Below, piece after piece: positions 30,859 to 39,874 of a stretch of 64,000 bases of DNA. The first letter of the stretch is position 1, and every line of letters starts with the position of its first letter. Origin of the DNA: Candidatus Brocadia sinica JPN1 (lineage in GTDB: Bacteria > Planctomycetota > Brocadiia > Brocadiales > Brocadiaceae); NCBI RefSeq assembly GCF_000949635.1, contig NZ_BAFN01000001.1, positions 248,001 through 312,000 of the forward strand, given 5' to 3'. The notes under the pieces were generated by a model that was not told the DNA's origin, searched no databases, and saw nothing but the letters and a program-made list of their open reading frames with translations. Made by a program: the position numbers and the translations under genes.

Positions 30859-31503
30859 CTACAGAATCAAAATATGGGGCGCATGATGACTAAGGTCTTC
30901 CTGCGTGTCTATGTCCGCTAATGTCTTTAATATCATGTAAGACAAATGATTTCTCTGTATCTTTCTCATTGTCTGGTCAAACACACAATCCGTGCTCCAG
31001 TCTATGCCTGAAAACAAATCGGGAAATAATCCTGACATACCCAACAGGTAATAACCGCCATCCATGCACGGTCCGATAACGATGTCTTTTTTCTTCAATA
31101 CTTCAAAGGCATCTTCAATCAATGCAGCGTCTATTCCAGGACAGTCTGTTCCTATGATTATGCTTCTTTCATAACTTTTTTTTTGTAACGCCTGCTGGAA
31201 GGCATCGGACATTCTTTCGCCTAATTCAGCGCCTTCTTGAGGTATATAATGGATACCAGTTTCAGTGTCGTTACCAATAAGTGGCTTTAGCCATGTCACG
31301 ATTTCATTTTTTTTATCAATAGGAGTAAAAAAGATATGTACATCATATTTTCTTTCATTTTTCAAGAAGATATTCCTGATCACACTTTCAGCCAGTAATT
31401 GATAGATTCGGCATGCCTTTTCATTCCCAAGAGCCTTTGCCAGGCGGGTCTTTACTTTCCCTGGTTCGGGGTATTTGAGGAAGACGATTAATACGTTGTT
31501 CAT
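30859..31503 (-). CDS. DUF2064 glycosyltransferase-A-like protein
   Basis: A 214-residue protein of the DUF2064/TIGR04282 group, a GT-A (nucleotide-diphospho-sugar transferase) fold. It begins VLIVFLKYPEPGKVKTRLAKALG, the typical nucleotide-binding start. It has SIIIGTDCPGIDAALIEDAFE (about residues 93-113) and IGPCMDGGYYLLGM (about 121-134). Members have been linked to arsenosugar and other sugar-nucleotide chemistry, but the substrate here is not deducible. It stands between the FBPase-like gene and tyrS, all on the minus strand. Confidence 0.85.
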   Translation of the reverse strand: MNNVLIVFLKYPEPGKVKTRLAKALGNEKACRIYQLLAESVIRNIFLKNERKYDVHIFFTPIDKKNEIVTWLKPLIGNDTETGIHYIPQEGAELGERMSDAFQQALQKKSYERSIIIGTDCPGIDAALIEDAFEVLKKKDIVIGPCMDGGYYLLGMSGLFPDLFSGIDWSTDCVFDQTMRKIQRNHLSYMILKTLADIDTQEDLSHHAPHILIL

Positions 31504-31639
31504 TCGTAAGCGTTCAGCTTCTCAATAAACGATATGAATATCCGTTTTCCCCAAGAAATTTTCATTCTCAATCGCCATCAACAACTATCAACATCCCATC
31601 TTTGCCAGCCTCCAATTGCTAAAGGCTGATCGCTGAATG

Positions 31640-32857
31640 TTAATTTTTCATTACTATCCGTGCAAACCTGCGTTTTCCTACCTTAAGAATCATATCGGGT
31701 TTTATCTCAATATTCAAAGTGGGATCATGAATGGAGTCGTTATTTATGCTCACCCCGCCTTGCTGAACCAATCGTCGCGCCTCACTGTTGGTAGCCGAAA
31801 AGCCACAGAAAACGATAAGTTTGGCAATCCATATCTTGCCATCCGTCAGTTCGCTCCCGGATATTTCGACATCAGGAATTTTATCTGGGAGTTCGCGCTC
31901 TTTAAAGACACGATCAAACTCAGCAGCGGCTGCCTCTGCATCCTTCCTATCATGATAACGCCGAACAATTGCCTTGGCCAAAGCTACTTTTGCAGCGCGT
32001 GGATGGGTATGGACATCAAGGAGTTGGTTTATCTCATCTCTACTCAGATCTGTTGCAAGTTCAAAATACTTCTGCATCAGGTTATCCGGAATAGACATTG
32101 CCTTGCCAAACATTTCGCCGGGAGATTCGGTTACTCCGATATAATTTCCCAGACTCTTGCTCATTTTTTTATTCCCATCGATTCCTTCAAGGAGAGGAGT
32201 GGTCAAAGCAACCTGAGGTTCCACACCCGCGTCCCTTTGCAGGTCTCTTCCCACAAGCAGGCTGAATAACTGGTCTGTGCCTCCCAATTCTACGTCACTT
32301 TTTACCATAATGGAATCGTAGCCCTGCATGAGTGGGTAAATGAACTCATGCACGCTGATGGGAATGCCGGCATGGTAACGCCTGGTAAAATCGTCACGTT
32401 CCATCATTCTGGCAACGGTCATCTTTGCAGCGAGTTGGATGACCTCATGGAAGGTCATTTTCTTAAACCACTCACTGTTGTAAATCACCTCCGTCTTTTT
32501 CATATCAAGGATCCTACCTGCTTGCGAAAGATAGGTCCTGGCATTTTCCAACACCTTTTCGTAGCTAATCATGGGACGCGTTTTGTTGACCCCTGAAGGA
32601 TCACCCACTGTCGCTGTATAATCCCCAATGATAAGAATGGCCGTATGCCCGAGCGACTGGAATGCGCTCAATTTGTGGATGGGTATGGCATTCCCGATAT
32701 GGATGTCAGGGGCTGTGGGATCGAGTCCCAATTTTATACGAAGTGGTTTATTTTCTTTGTGTGATCTCTTCAGTTTCTTTATCAATTCTTCTTTTGTAAC
32801 AATATCTACCGTTCCACGCAGTATGACCTCTAATTGTTCTTCGACATCTCTAAACAT
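31640..32857 (-). CDS. tyrS: Tyrosyl-tRNA synthetase
   Basis: A 405-residue class I synthetase charging tRNA-Tyr. The HIGH-type block is LGLDPTAPDIHIGNAIPIHK (about residues 43-62), KMSKS is in NKKMSKSLGNYIG (about 230-242), and an S4 RNA-binding domain forms the C-terminus (SEARRLVQQGGVSINN, about 359-374). TGGAGGTG lies just before ATG 32857. The sequence belongs to the longer bacterial TyrRS subtype. No T-box leader is recognisable upstream. Confidence 0.96.
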   Translation of the reverse strand: MFRDVEEQLEVILRGTVDIVTKEELIKKLKRSHKENKPLRIKLGLDPTAPDIHIGNAIPIHKLSAFQSLGHTAILIIGDYTATVGDPSGVNKTRPMISYEKVLENARTYLSQAGRILDMKKTEVIYNSEWFKKMTFHEVIQLAAKMTVARMMERDDFTRRYHAGIPISVHEFIYPLMQGYDSIMVKSDVELGGTDQLFSLLVGRDLQRDAGVEPQVALTTPLLEGIDGNKKMSKSLGNYIGVTESPGEMFGKAMSIPDNLMQKYFELATDLSRDEINQLLDVHTHPRAAKVALAKAIVRRYHDRKDAEAAAAEFDRVFKERELPDKIPDVEISGSELTDGKIWIAKLIVFCGFSATNSEARRLVQQGGVSINNDSIHDPTLNIEIKPDMILKVGKRRFARIVMKN

Positions 32858-32962
32858 AGCACCTCCAGGAGTTCATGTACCATAATAATTCATCACGGAT
32901 ACACACGGTATACCACTGAATGAAGACCTGTGTCTCCATGGAGAATTGTTACCATTTTCCGG

Positions 32963-33739
32963 TTAGAATACTGGAACCTTTCCCTTTAAAAAGTATTTAA
33001 AATACAGTAAAAAAACCAAGGTTAATGAATTGTGTAAAACATGCACGATGATAGATGCAACGAGAGTTTGAGTCTTTTCATATAAATATCCCAGGAGCAT
33101 TCCCAGAATAAATATCTGAAAAAAGGCAAAGATATCCATGTGCACACCTGCAAAAAGTGACGCGCTTAGTACAATGGCATATCGTCCGCCGAAGAAATTT
33201 TTCAACGCCGGCTGCAGAAATCCGCGAAACATAATCTCCTCGATAACGGGGGCAATAACAATCCCGAAAAATATCAAACTGACCAGGACGAAGAGTGACT
33301 TTTCTTCCAGCACCCATCGAACTACATCCTGCATTTCCGGATTTTGCCCGAAATAGCCGGAAATCAGGTTGATAATGAAACCCGCAAGCATGATGAGGGG
33401 CAACGTAATGAGATATCGTTTAATACCCTGTTTTATATTGACAAATAAATTTGCGGCAGACAGGCCCAGGGAGGTAATTGATTGACGATATTGGATGCAG
33501 ACAATGTACAATACGCAGGCACAGATCAATACGTTAACAAAAAGGGAAATAAAAAGAATCAGGCTCCGCTGTGCGATGTTGTTCAGAACGTTAAAACCAA
33601 ATAATGTGTTAATAAACCGCACAATGAGAGGCATCCCGACAAACATAAGGATCACGTAAGCCAGAAAAACCTTTATGGCATCTTTTAGATTCCAGCGACA
33701 ATTGAGTGTGACTCTGTGTTTACTTTGGACGCTATTCAC
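32963..33739 (-). CDS. CPBP-family intramembrane metalloprotease
   Basis: A 258-residue polytopic membrane protein of the CPBP (Abi/CAAX-protease-like) family. The glutamate motif EEIMFRGFLQPAL (about residues 167-179) and the His-bearing blocks FAGVHMDIFAF (about 196-206) and IIVHVLHNSL (about 234-243) form the expected metal site. About seven hydrophobic segments are visible. It starts with GTG 33739, overlapping the end of yjbQ by 8 bases, so the two are co-expressed. The substrate is unknown. Confidence 0.88.
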   Translation of the reverse strand: MNSVQSKHRVTLNCRWNLKDAIKVFLAYVILMFVGMPLIVRFINTLFGFNVLNNIAQRSLILFISLFVNVLICACVLYIVCIQYRQSITSLGLSAANLFVNIKQGIKRYLITLPLIMLAGFIINLISGYFGQNPEMQDVVRWVLEEKSLFVLVSLIFFGIVIAPVIEEIMFRGFLQPALKNFFGGRYAIVLSASLFAGVHMDIFAFFQIFILGMLLGYLYEKTQTLVASIIVHVLHNSLTLVFLLYFKYFLKGKVPVF

Positions 33740-34130
33740 GTTTCATAATTTGCACAAAAACTTCTCTGCGCCGGGGCCCGTCAAATTCACAAAAATAGAT
33801 GCCTTGCCATGTTCCAAGCGCCAATTTCCCGTCAGATATGGGCACCGATATTGATGAACCGACCAGAGTGGCTTTGATATGAGCAGCGGCATTCCCTTCC
33901 CCATGGGTATAGTGACCATTCCCTGGCACCAGCCTGTCAAGTTCATTTACTATGTCTTTCCGAACTGAGGGATCGGCGTTTTCATTAATCGTGACGGCTG
34001 CTGTAGTATGGGGTACATATACATAACATACCCCTTCTTTAATCTCTCGCTTTTCCAAGATTTCATTCACTTCCTGTGTGATATCAATAAACTCTGCATG
34101 GGAACGCGTTGTTACCTGAAGTTTGTCCAT
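33732..34130 (-). CDS. yjbQ: YjbQ/UPF0047 family protein
   Basis: A 132-residue small conserved protein of the YjbQ family, some members of which show thiamine-phosphate synthase side activity. Signature segments are present: VPHTTAAVTINENADPSV (about residues 42-59), NGHYTHGEGNAAAHIKATL and ALGTWQGIYFCEFDGPR. The conserved His residues probably bind metal. I chose ATG 34130; a TTG start at 34175 would add 15 residues with no homology. It overlaps the CPBP gene downstream. Confidence 0.88.
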   Translation of the reverse strand: MDKLQVTTRSHAEFIDITQEVNEILEKREIKEGVCYVYVPHTTAAVTINENADPSVRKDIVNELDRLVPGNGHYTHGEGNAAAHIKATLVGSSISVPISDGKLALGTWQGIYFCEFDGPRRREVFVQIMKRE

Positions 34131-34441
34131 TGTAGCGGGTAAATCTAAGAGTATTAATGGTAATACATCATTCAAATAAAAATCAAAGTAGTATCGTAAT
34201 GCTTGAGAAATATTTTGTCAAATCTATCAGGGCATTTCTATTGTTTTTTCCCTGTATTTATACTTCTGTAAATTTCTTTATTTTACCAGTAATAGTAAGG
34301 TATTCAAGGAAATTTGTTTCTTAATTGTTTCAGTTATATTTTCTCATTGATTTTCTCATTGGATATACAATATATTGGAGGCGAACAGATCTTTAAAACA
34401 CTGGTTTCGCTGGAATTAATCTAATTTTTGTTAGGTTTTCT

Positions 34442-35545
34442 ATGCTCAAAATATTCAGGATGGCGAAGTTCAGATTCACCATCTGCGCCAAAGATCACAT
34501 ACGCTTTCCTGCCTATAAAGGCTCTGCCTTTCGCGGTGGTTTCGGATATGCCTTTAAACGGGTCGTCTGTGTGATAAAAGGCAAGGCATGTGATGAGTGC
34601 CTTCTGAAACAGAAATGCATTTATTCGTACATCTTTGAGACGCCGCCTCCGGAAGACACCGAAATGCTCCGGCTTTACCCCAAGGTGCCACACCCCTTTG
34701 TTATTGAGCCACCTAATACGGAAAAACAGTCCTTTGAACCCGGCGAAGAATTTGCCTTTCATGTAATCCTTATCGGCCAGGCCATAGATTACCTGCCCTA
34801 TTTTATTTATACCTTTACTGAATTGGGAAAACAGGGGATCGGGCAGGGTCGGGGAAAATACGATCTGATACAGGTGGAGGGTATCGGTTTAGGAAACGAG
34901 GCAGTCCCGATTTACCAGAATACCACCCAAACCCTCACAAACCACTATCCCATAATACACGCCCATCAAATGGGCATAAATTCACAAGATACACATAACG
35001 AAGTAATATCTCAGTCGAATCCCCCTTATCAAGGGGGACACCAATTCAATTCCCCCTATCGCTCGACTGAGCGCTCACGACGAAGTCAAGAGGAGACAAA
35101 GGGAGGTGTAAACGCACCACAACAGGATTGCTCTCAGGAAAATAACCATAATAACACAATAACCATCTCGCTATTAACCCCCCTACGCCTGCGTTTTGAT
35201 GGTCATATAACCGACAAGATCGAATTCCACGTCCTCATCAGGAACCTCCTGCGCCGTATCTCTTCTCTATCCTATTTTCATTGTGGAGAAAAGGTGGAGA
35301 TAGATTTTAAAGGTCTTATTGAAAAAGCAAGGGCAGTCAGGCAGGGTGCATCGGATATTCATTGGTTTGACTGGAAACGCTATTCTACACGGCAGGAAGA
35401 ATGGATGTCGCTGGGTGGTGTCACGGGCACCGTTTCATACGAAGGTGATTTATCAGAATTCATGCTATTTCTAAGACTGGGTGAATATGTGCATGTGGGG
35501 AAAGGGACGTCATTTGGGTTGGGGAGGTATAGTATTACCGTATAA
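34442..35545 (+). CDS. cas6: CRISPR pre-crRNA endoribonuclease Cas6
   Basis: A 367-residue RAMP-fold protein of the Cas6 type that cuts pre-crRNA within the repeat. The N-terminal half carries RFPAYKGSAFRGGFGYAFKR (about residues 21-40) and a four-Cys cluster CDECLLKQKC (about 50-59). The C-terminal half has LRFDGHITDKIEFHVLIRNLLRR (about 244-266) and the glycine-rich VGKGTSFGLGRYSI. Residues about 190-225 are unlike Cas6 and come from inserted repeat DNA (35014-35100). The start may be ATG 34442 or 34460. It is the first gene of the type III CRISPR region and is separated from cmr1 by about 2 kb. Confidence 0.88.
   Translation: MLKIFRMAKFRFTICAKDHIRFPAYKGSAFRGGFGYAFKRVVCVIKGKACDECLLKQKCIYSYIFETPPPEDTEMLRLYPKVPHPFVIEPPNTEKQSFEPGEEFAFHVILIGQAIDYLPYFIYTFTELGKQGIGQGRGKYDLIQVEGIGLGNEAVPIYQNTTQTLTNHYPIIHAHQMGINSQDTHNEVISQSNPPYQGGHQFNSPYRSTERSRRSQEETKGGVNAPQQDCSQENNHNNTITISLLTPLRLRFDGHITDKIEFHVLIRNLLRRISSLSYFHCGEKVEIDFKGLIEKARAVRQGASDIHWFDWKRYSTRQEEWMSLGGVTGTVSYEGDLSEFMLFLRLGEYVHVGKGTSFGLGRYSITV
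35014..35100. repeat. Dispersed repeat inserted in frame within cas6
   Basis: The stretch contains CCCCCTTATCAAGGGGG, a short palindrome, and GCGCTCACGACGAAGTC (35071-35087), which is identical to a non-coding copy at 6291-6307. It is read in frame as Ser/Arg-rich sequence (TERSRRSQ). It lies in a poorly conserved linker of Cas6, so the protein may tolerate it. Confidence 0.7.
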
Positions 35546-35918
35546 AATCTTTCTTTTTTTGCAAGTTTTTTTAACAACCCCCTTCACCCCCTTTACTAAG
35601 GCGGATTTGGGTGTGGCGCAGCTGCGCTAGGAGATATTGGAAATTGTGTAAAAGATATTTACCACAGAGACACAGAGGGCACGGAGGAAAAAATATAAGA
35701 GAAAAACAAAAGAGTGCGGGTGGTACGGACAAACCATATCCCCGTATGCACTTGTCCTCGAATGTATTGATCGAGGGTTGGATGGGGATTGTTTGTCCGT
35801 GTTCGTTTTTCATAACTGTGTAGCGTGGCAGATTCCCCTTTAGAAAGAGGGGTAAGGAATGTGTCTTACGTATATTGTAACCAGGATTTCTGGTATTTGT
35901 TTTTGAAGGGATGTTACA
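35546..35918. other. Gap with CACAGAG-type repeat
   Basis: No gene is seen. Repetitive pieces are present: C-rich CCCCCTTCACCCCC near 35578, a GCGCAGCTGCGC palindrome near 35616, and ACCACAGAGACACAGAGGGC (35661-35680), a member of the CACAGAG repeat family found near several other junctions in this window. Confidence 0.5.
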
Positions 35919-36422
35919 TTGATCAAGTTTGAAAGCCTATTTTCTGCATTAAATAAAGCAAAGGTTCACTATTTAGTTGTTGGTGGAATTGCAGTTAACC
36001 TCTATGGTATCGAAAGGGCCACAGCAGATATTGACCTTGTTGTGGATTTGGAAGAAAATAACCTTAACAGATTTATTACAGTGATGAAAGAACTCAATTT
36101 CAAGCCGAAAATTCCCGTAAGACTTGCAGACTTTATGAAAAAAGAAATAAGAGAGGGCTGGATTAAAGAGAAGGGGATGCTGGTGTTTAGTCTTTTTGAC
36201 CCTAAGAATCCCTTTTTTATTCTTGATATTTTTGTAGCAATACCCTTCAATTTCGATGTCGTCTACGAAGAGAGGGAGGAAATCCACGCCGGAAAAACAA
36301 TTATTCCGGTAGTGCCGATACACTATCTCATCGAAATGAAAGAAAAGACTGGCAGACCTCAGGATATTGCGGATGTATTTTACCTGAGGAAAATACAGGA
36401 GGAATGGAATAATGAAAACTGA
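35919..36422 (+). CDS. Nucleotidyltransferase-fold protein (AbiEii/MNT-like)
   Basis: A 167-residue nucleotidyltransferase-fold protein. The diagnostic VVGGIAVNLYGIERATADIDLVVDL (in two parts: GGIAVNLYG about residues 21-29, ATADIDLVVD about 33-42) gives the GG and DxD motif of the polymerase-beta superfamily. Such proteins often act as toxins or antitoxins paired with a small neighbour. It starts with TTG after GAAGGG. The stop overlaps a 55-codon gene (36412-36579), suggesting a functional pair. Its place between cas6 and the effector genes suggests a defence-island context. Confidence 0.75.
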   Translation: MIKFESLFSALNKAKVHYLVVGGIAVNLYGIERATADIDLVVDLEENNLNRFITVMKELNFKPKIPVRLADFMKKEIREGWIKEKGMLVFSLFDPKNPFFILDIFVAIPFNFDVVYEEREEIHAGKTIIPVVPIHYLIEMKEKTGRPQDIADVFYLRKIQEEWNNEN

Positions 36423-36579
36423 TCAGCCGTTGCTTTACTATAAAACAAAAGAGCAAATAGAGGAATATCGAAAAAAGCTTGTCCTTGAAAAACTCATGTG
36501 GCTGGAGGCGCAGATGGAATTCTTTTACAACGCCATGCCGGAGAAGGCAAAGAGGATAAAAGAAAGGTTTTTTTCGTAA
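36412..36579 (+). CDS. Small helical protein coupled to nucleotidyltransferase gene
   Basis: A 55-residue charged, helical protein (KTKEQIEEYRKKLVLEK... MWLEAQMEFFYNAMPEKAKR). The ATG lies inside the end of the nucleotidyltransferase gene (11-base overlap) with AGGAGGAATGG just upstream, so the start is well supported. No family is recognised. The overlap and size suggest a partner, perhaps an antitoxin or adaptor, for the nucleotidyltransferase. Confidence 0.6.
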   Translation: MKTDQPLLYYKTKEQIEEYRKKLVLEKLMWLEAQMEFFYNAMPEKAKRIKERFFS

Positions 36580-36612
36580 AATGTAGCCGTTGGCATGTCC
36601 GATTTTCTCCTT

Positions 36613-36640
36613 GTAGAGACGCATAGCAATGCGTCTCTAC
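36613..36640. repeat. Palindromic GTAGAGACGCA repeat
   Basis: Perfect 11-base arms (GTAGAGACGCA and TGCGTCTCTAC) around a 6-base loop. This is a widespread dispersed palindrome type; no T-run follows. It lies about 35 bases after the small gene. Confidence 0.55.
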
Positions 36641-36793
36641 CATTGAACGATGGTTGTGTTTCATGAACACGGAGTACGGTCACGAACAATGAACAAATTA
36701 CCGGAAGAAGAAATGAATGGGTGGCACGGACAAACAAGTTTGTCCGTGTTATATCTGACTTGTGTGTGAAATGCAGCAACTAACACTGACCGT

Positions 36794-37204
36794 ATGGAGA
36801 AAGAAATGGACGAAGACCGAAAAAAAGGAGTTCAATACTGGCTTGAATCTTCAGAAGATGACTGGAAGGTTGCAAACCACCTTTTTGAAAAAGGGGATTA
36901 TTCATATTCGTTATTCTTTGGACATTTGACTATAGAAAAGGTTTTGAAAGCTATCTATGCGAGTAAACTTAAAGAAACCCCTCCCTATACTCATATGCTT
37001 GTTTATCTGGCAGAGAAGGTATCACTCAGGATGACAGGAGAACAATTAGAACTTCTTGAAACAGTTACCGATTTTAACATAGAAGCAAGATACCCCGATG
37101 AAAAGTTCTCCTTTAAGAAAAAATGCACAAGGAATTTTACCGAAGGGTATCTAATCAAGATCAAGGAGATGAAGGAATGGCTATTGCGACAGATTCAGTC
37201 ATAG
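36794..37204 (+). CDS. HEPN-domain protein (toxin of a HEPN/MNT pair)
   Basis: A 136-residue HEPN-fold protein. It starts with the typical YWLESSEDDWKVANHLFEKGDYSYSLFFGHLTIEKVLKA pattern (about residues 16-55), and the C-terminal helix includes YLIKIKEMKEWL. HEPN toxins of this kind cleave RNA and are silenced by the paired MNT nucleotidyltransferase, which is encoded next and overlaps by 28 bases. The usual RX4-6H motif is not clearly visible in this copy, so activity is uncertain. Confidence 0.85.
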   Translation: MEKEMDEDRKKGVQYWLESSEDDWKVANHLFEKGDYSYSLFFGHLTIEKVLKAIYASKLKETPPYTHMLVYLAEKVSLRMTGEQLELLETVTDFNIEARYPDEKFSFKKKCTRNFTEGYLIKIKEMKEWLLRQIQS

Positions 37205-37509
37205 AAATAGCAAAAAGGTATATTGAGGTACTTGAGAAAAACGGGATCAAGATACGGGAGGCAATCCTCTTCGGCTCTTTTGTAAAGGGAACGGCGAAAG
37301 AATGGAGCGATATTGACGTTGCGCTGGTTTCGCCTGATTTTACAGGAGACAGATTTGAAGATCGGAGGAGGATTGTACCGCTGAGAAGAAAAATAGATAG
37401 CAGGATAGAGCCGATTCCTTTTAGACCAGAAGATTTTTATGATGGAGGGATGCTGGCGGAGGAAATAAAGAGGACAGGATTAAGAATACCAATAAAAGGT
37501 TTAAAGTAA
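37177..37509 (+). CDS. MNT nucleotidyltransferase (antitoxin of HEPN/MNT pair)
   Basis: A 110-residue minimal nucleotidyltransferase. AILFGSFVKGTAKEWSDIDV (about residues 29-48) carries the GSxxxGxxxxxSDIDV signature, and a further acidic strand, RIEPIPF, follows. MNT antitoxins AMPylate their HEPN partner. I chose ATG 37177 because GGAGATGAAGGA lies before it; the frame extends to 37123 inside the HEPN gene. A truncated relative lies at 52502. The cmr genes begin 36 bases after its stop, so it may be transcribed with them. Confidence 0.88.
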   Translation: MAIATDSVIEIAKRYIEVLEKNGIKIREAILFGSFVKGTAKEWSDIDVALVSPDFTGDRFEDRRRIVPLRRKIDSRIEPIPFRPEDFYDGGMLAEEIKRTGLRIPIKGLK

Positions 37510-37545
37510 CAACAAACATCCATTAGTATTCATGGAGGAGGATGC

Positions 37546-38607
37546 ATGGAATTTAAATTAAAGGCATTGACACCAATGTGGACGGGTGGGGTGGAAAGAA
37601 ATGACAACAGTATTTTGCATTTAACAGGTATCAAGGGTTCAATAAGGTGGTGGTATGAAGTGTTGATACGGGGGCTTGCTGGTTATGCATGCGATCCATC
37701 CGAAGATAACAAGAGATGCACTCTCGAACTTAAAAAATTGAAAGAATTAAAGAAAGAAGGAAAAACAGAAGAAGAGGCTTTGAATTCATTAATTTGCCCA
37801 GCCTGTCAAATGTTTGGATGCACAAACTGGGGCAGCAAGTTTATTCTGCGGATAGACGATAATTCCGGGTCTGTTATTACAAGCATGGTTAAGCGGGTTG
37901 ATCCTTGTACGCTTAAATTCATAGAAAAGAAAGTCTTTACACCTTACGAGAAGAAGCTACTCCATGCGACAATTAAACTTATCGTGGAATATGGTGCTAT
38001 TGGTGGAAAAACCGGATTGAAACCTTCCGAAGTTCCTTACAAAAATTGTGAAAGTTATCGAAAACACAATCATGTTGATTACGGGTTATTGGATTATCAA
38101 AACGAACCGATTGCATCAAGTAAACCAAATAAATTTATTTTTAAGTTAAAAATAAATGAAACCGATTGGCCAAATTTAAGCAATTTCTGGTTTGTGAAAG
38201 GTGCGTATGTAAGTCGGATAGAACATAATAATTTGGCAAACAGAAATACTAAATTCTATGATAACAACGCTTCAGAATTTCAGGTTTTTCTGGGTGGTTA
38301 TATCAAAGACAAAAAAGATAATAATGGGAAAGCGACAAGAAACATCCCCGATAGTTTACAAACAGTGGTCGAAAAGCGAAACCTCCGGAGTGATGGCGAA
38401 AGCAAAAAGATTTTCTCTTTTCATGGGCTCACTCATTGCGATAAGACTCCGAACTGCGTAAAACAGGATTTCCCACCTCGATGTTTTGGATATGGGAGAA
38501 ATGCAAAAGAGCGGGATAATAGTAAGAATGCAATAGAAAGAATTTTAAACGGAAAGAGTATCAGATATGAGACGAAAACAGGACAGGAGGTGTTGGATGA
38601 GCTTTGA
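37546..38607 (+). CDS. cmr1: Type III CRISPR RAMP protein Cmr1
   Basis: A 353-residue RAMP (Cas7-like) subunit of a Cmr effector complex that binds crRNA near its 3' end. It shows FKLKALTPMWTGG at the N-terminus, the Cmr1-type GIKGSIRWWYEVLIRGLAG (about residues 28-46), and a Cys-rich ICPACQMFGCTNWGSKF (about 84-100). A good GGAGGATGC context precedes ATG 37546. It overlaps the next RAMP gene by 11 bases, so the cluster from here to the reverse transcriptase reads as one operon. Confidence 0.9.
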   Translation: MEFKLKALTPMWTGGVERNDNSILHLTGIKGSIRWWYEVLIRGLAGYACDPSEDNKRCTLELKKLKELKKEGKTEEEALNSLICPACQMFGCTNWGSKFILRIDDNSGSVITSMVKRVDPCTLKFIEKKVFTPYEKKLLHATIKLIVEYGAIGGKTGLKPSEVPYKNCESYRKHNHVDYGLLDYQNEPIASSKPNKFIFKLKINETDWPNLSNFWFVKGAYVSRIEHNNLANRNTKFYDNNASEFQVFLGGYIKDKKDNNGKATRNIPDSLQTVVEKRNLRSDGESKKIFSFHGLTHCDKTPNCVKQDFPPRCFGYGRNAKERDNSKNAIERILNGKSIRYETKTGQEVLDEL

Positions 38608-39874
38608 TTGGTATATAAAGAGTAATGAGCAGATTAGATTATTGATAAACATTGCAAGTCTAAACAAACAAATTGCAACAAAGATGCATGAAATAAAAGA
38701 CGCAGCGCAGGATAAGAAAACTCAGTTAAACAAAGAGAAGAAAGATCTTGAAAAAAACGCGGAAAACAAATGGAATGAAGCTTATAAACTAACTCCCTAT
38801 TTTAGCGCCTACTGGAAATCCTTATCTTCTTATTATTTAGCAGAAGACCAACCATTAGCCGATCTTGTAAGAGACAGATACACTAACTTGCAAAGTGGTG
38901 AAGGGAGAGTAAGGATAAAACAGGATATTGAAAGCCAAAGGCTTCTTGATATATTCAATTTTTTTAAGATACCAACGGTAGATATTTCCTTGCTTCTCCC
39001 GTTCTCCTTCTTCCTCCAATTCACCTTCACTCTTGTAAAACCCTATCTTTCCAAAGACGAAGAAGGGTTTTATATCTGCGAAAACCCTGTTAAAAAAGAC
39101 AAAGTCTTCAAGGTTCCAACAGTACCCGGAAGTACCTGGAAGGGGAATATGCGATGGACAGCAGGCAGGTTATTAGAGATGGATGGAAATGTAAACATGA
39201 GATTTAAGAAAAGAATACATATATCAAATTTGTTTGGCAATGAGAACGAAGCAGAAAAGCGATACTTTGATGCGCTTATGCCAGAAAAAAAAGAGGCCTT
39301 TGAGCAAGTGACGAGAACCTTGTTTAACAAAGAAGGACTCAGAAAGGGACGTCTTAATTTTTATCCTACCTTTTTTGACCAGATAAGTCTTGAGGTTATT
39401 AATCCTCATGACCGAAAGACAAAGGCGGGCACAGTGCCCATATATATCGAAAGTGTGCCAGCAGGAGCATCTGGCACTTTTAGTCTGCTTTACGTACCTT
39501 TTGACTTAATGGGCAAGCGCTCAGAAGAAGTTAAGCAACAAGTGTCTGAAGATATAAACTTAGTCTATAATTCTTTAAAAGAAATGATGCTTACTTATGG
39601 TTTTTCTGCCAAAAAAAGCTGCGGTTTTGGGGTAACCGAGAAGGACATTAATGGTATATTTGAAATGTCAGGAAACAAAGATAAGAAACCAACAAATCCG
39701 GAACCAGGACAACCAACACAGACCAAGAAGAAAAAAACGTATTCTAGTTTTAGTGAGCTTCCTGGTTATATACAACCAACCAAACAAGCCAATAGTTTAA
39801 CATTTTCTTCCTTTGAAAAATTGAAAGATATTATAAATCAGGTGAAAGCAGAGGTGATGAAAAATGCTGGGTAA
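38597..39874 (+). CDS. Type III CRISPR RAMP protein (Cmr6/Csm3-like)
   Basis: A 425-residue RAMP-superfamily subunit. The N-terminal 100 residues include a charged coiled coil (IKDAAQDKKTQLNKEKKDLE). The RAMP body has VPGSTWKGNMRWTAGRLLE (about residues 177-195), the VPIYIESVPAGASGTFSLLYV strand region, and a glycine-rich YGFSAKKSCGFGVTEKD near 332-348. A flexible Pro/Lys-rich linker and a small C-terminal segment follow. AGGAGG lies 6 bases before ATG 38597. I cannot assign it firmly to a named Cmr subunit; Cmr6-like is likeliest. Confidence 0.78.
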   Translation: MSFDWYIKSNEQIRLLINIASLNKQIATKMHEIKDAAQDKKTQLNKEKKDLEKNAENKWNEAYKLTPYFSAYWKSLSSYYLAEDQPLADLVRDRYTNLQSGEGRVRIKQDIESQRLLDIFNFFKIPTVDISLLLPFSFFLQFTFTLVKPYLSKDEEGFYICENPVKKDKVFKVPTVPGSTWKGNMRWTAGRLLEMDGNVNMRFKKRIHISNLFGNENEAEKRYFDALMPEKKEAFEQVTRTLFNKEGLRKGRLNFYPTFFDQISLEVINPHDRKTKAGTVPIYIESVPAGASGTFSLLYVPFDLMGKRSEEVKQQVSEDINLVYNSLKEMMLTYGFSAKKSCGFGVTEKDINGIFEMSGNKDKKPTNPEPGQPTQTKKKKTYSSFSELPGYIQPTKQANSLTFSSFEKLKDIINQVKAEVMKNAG

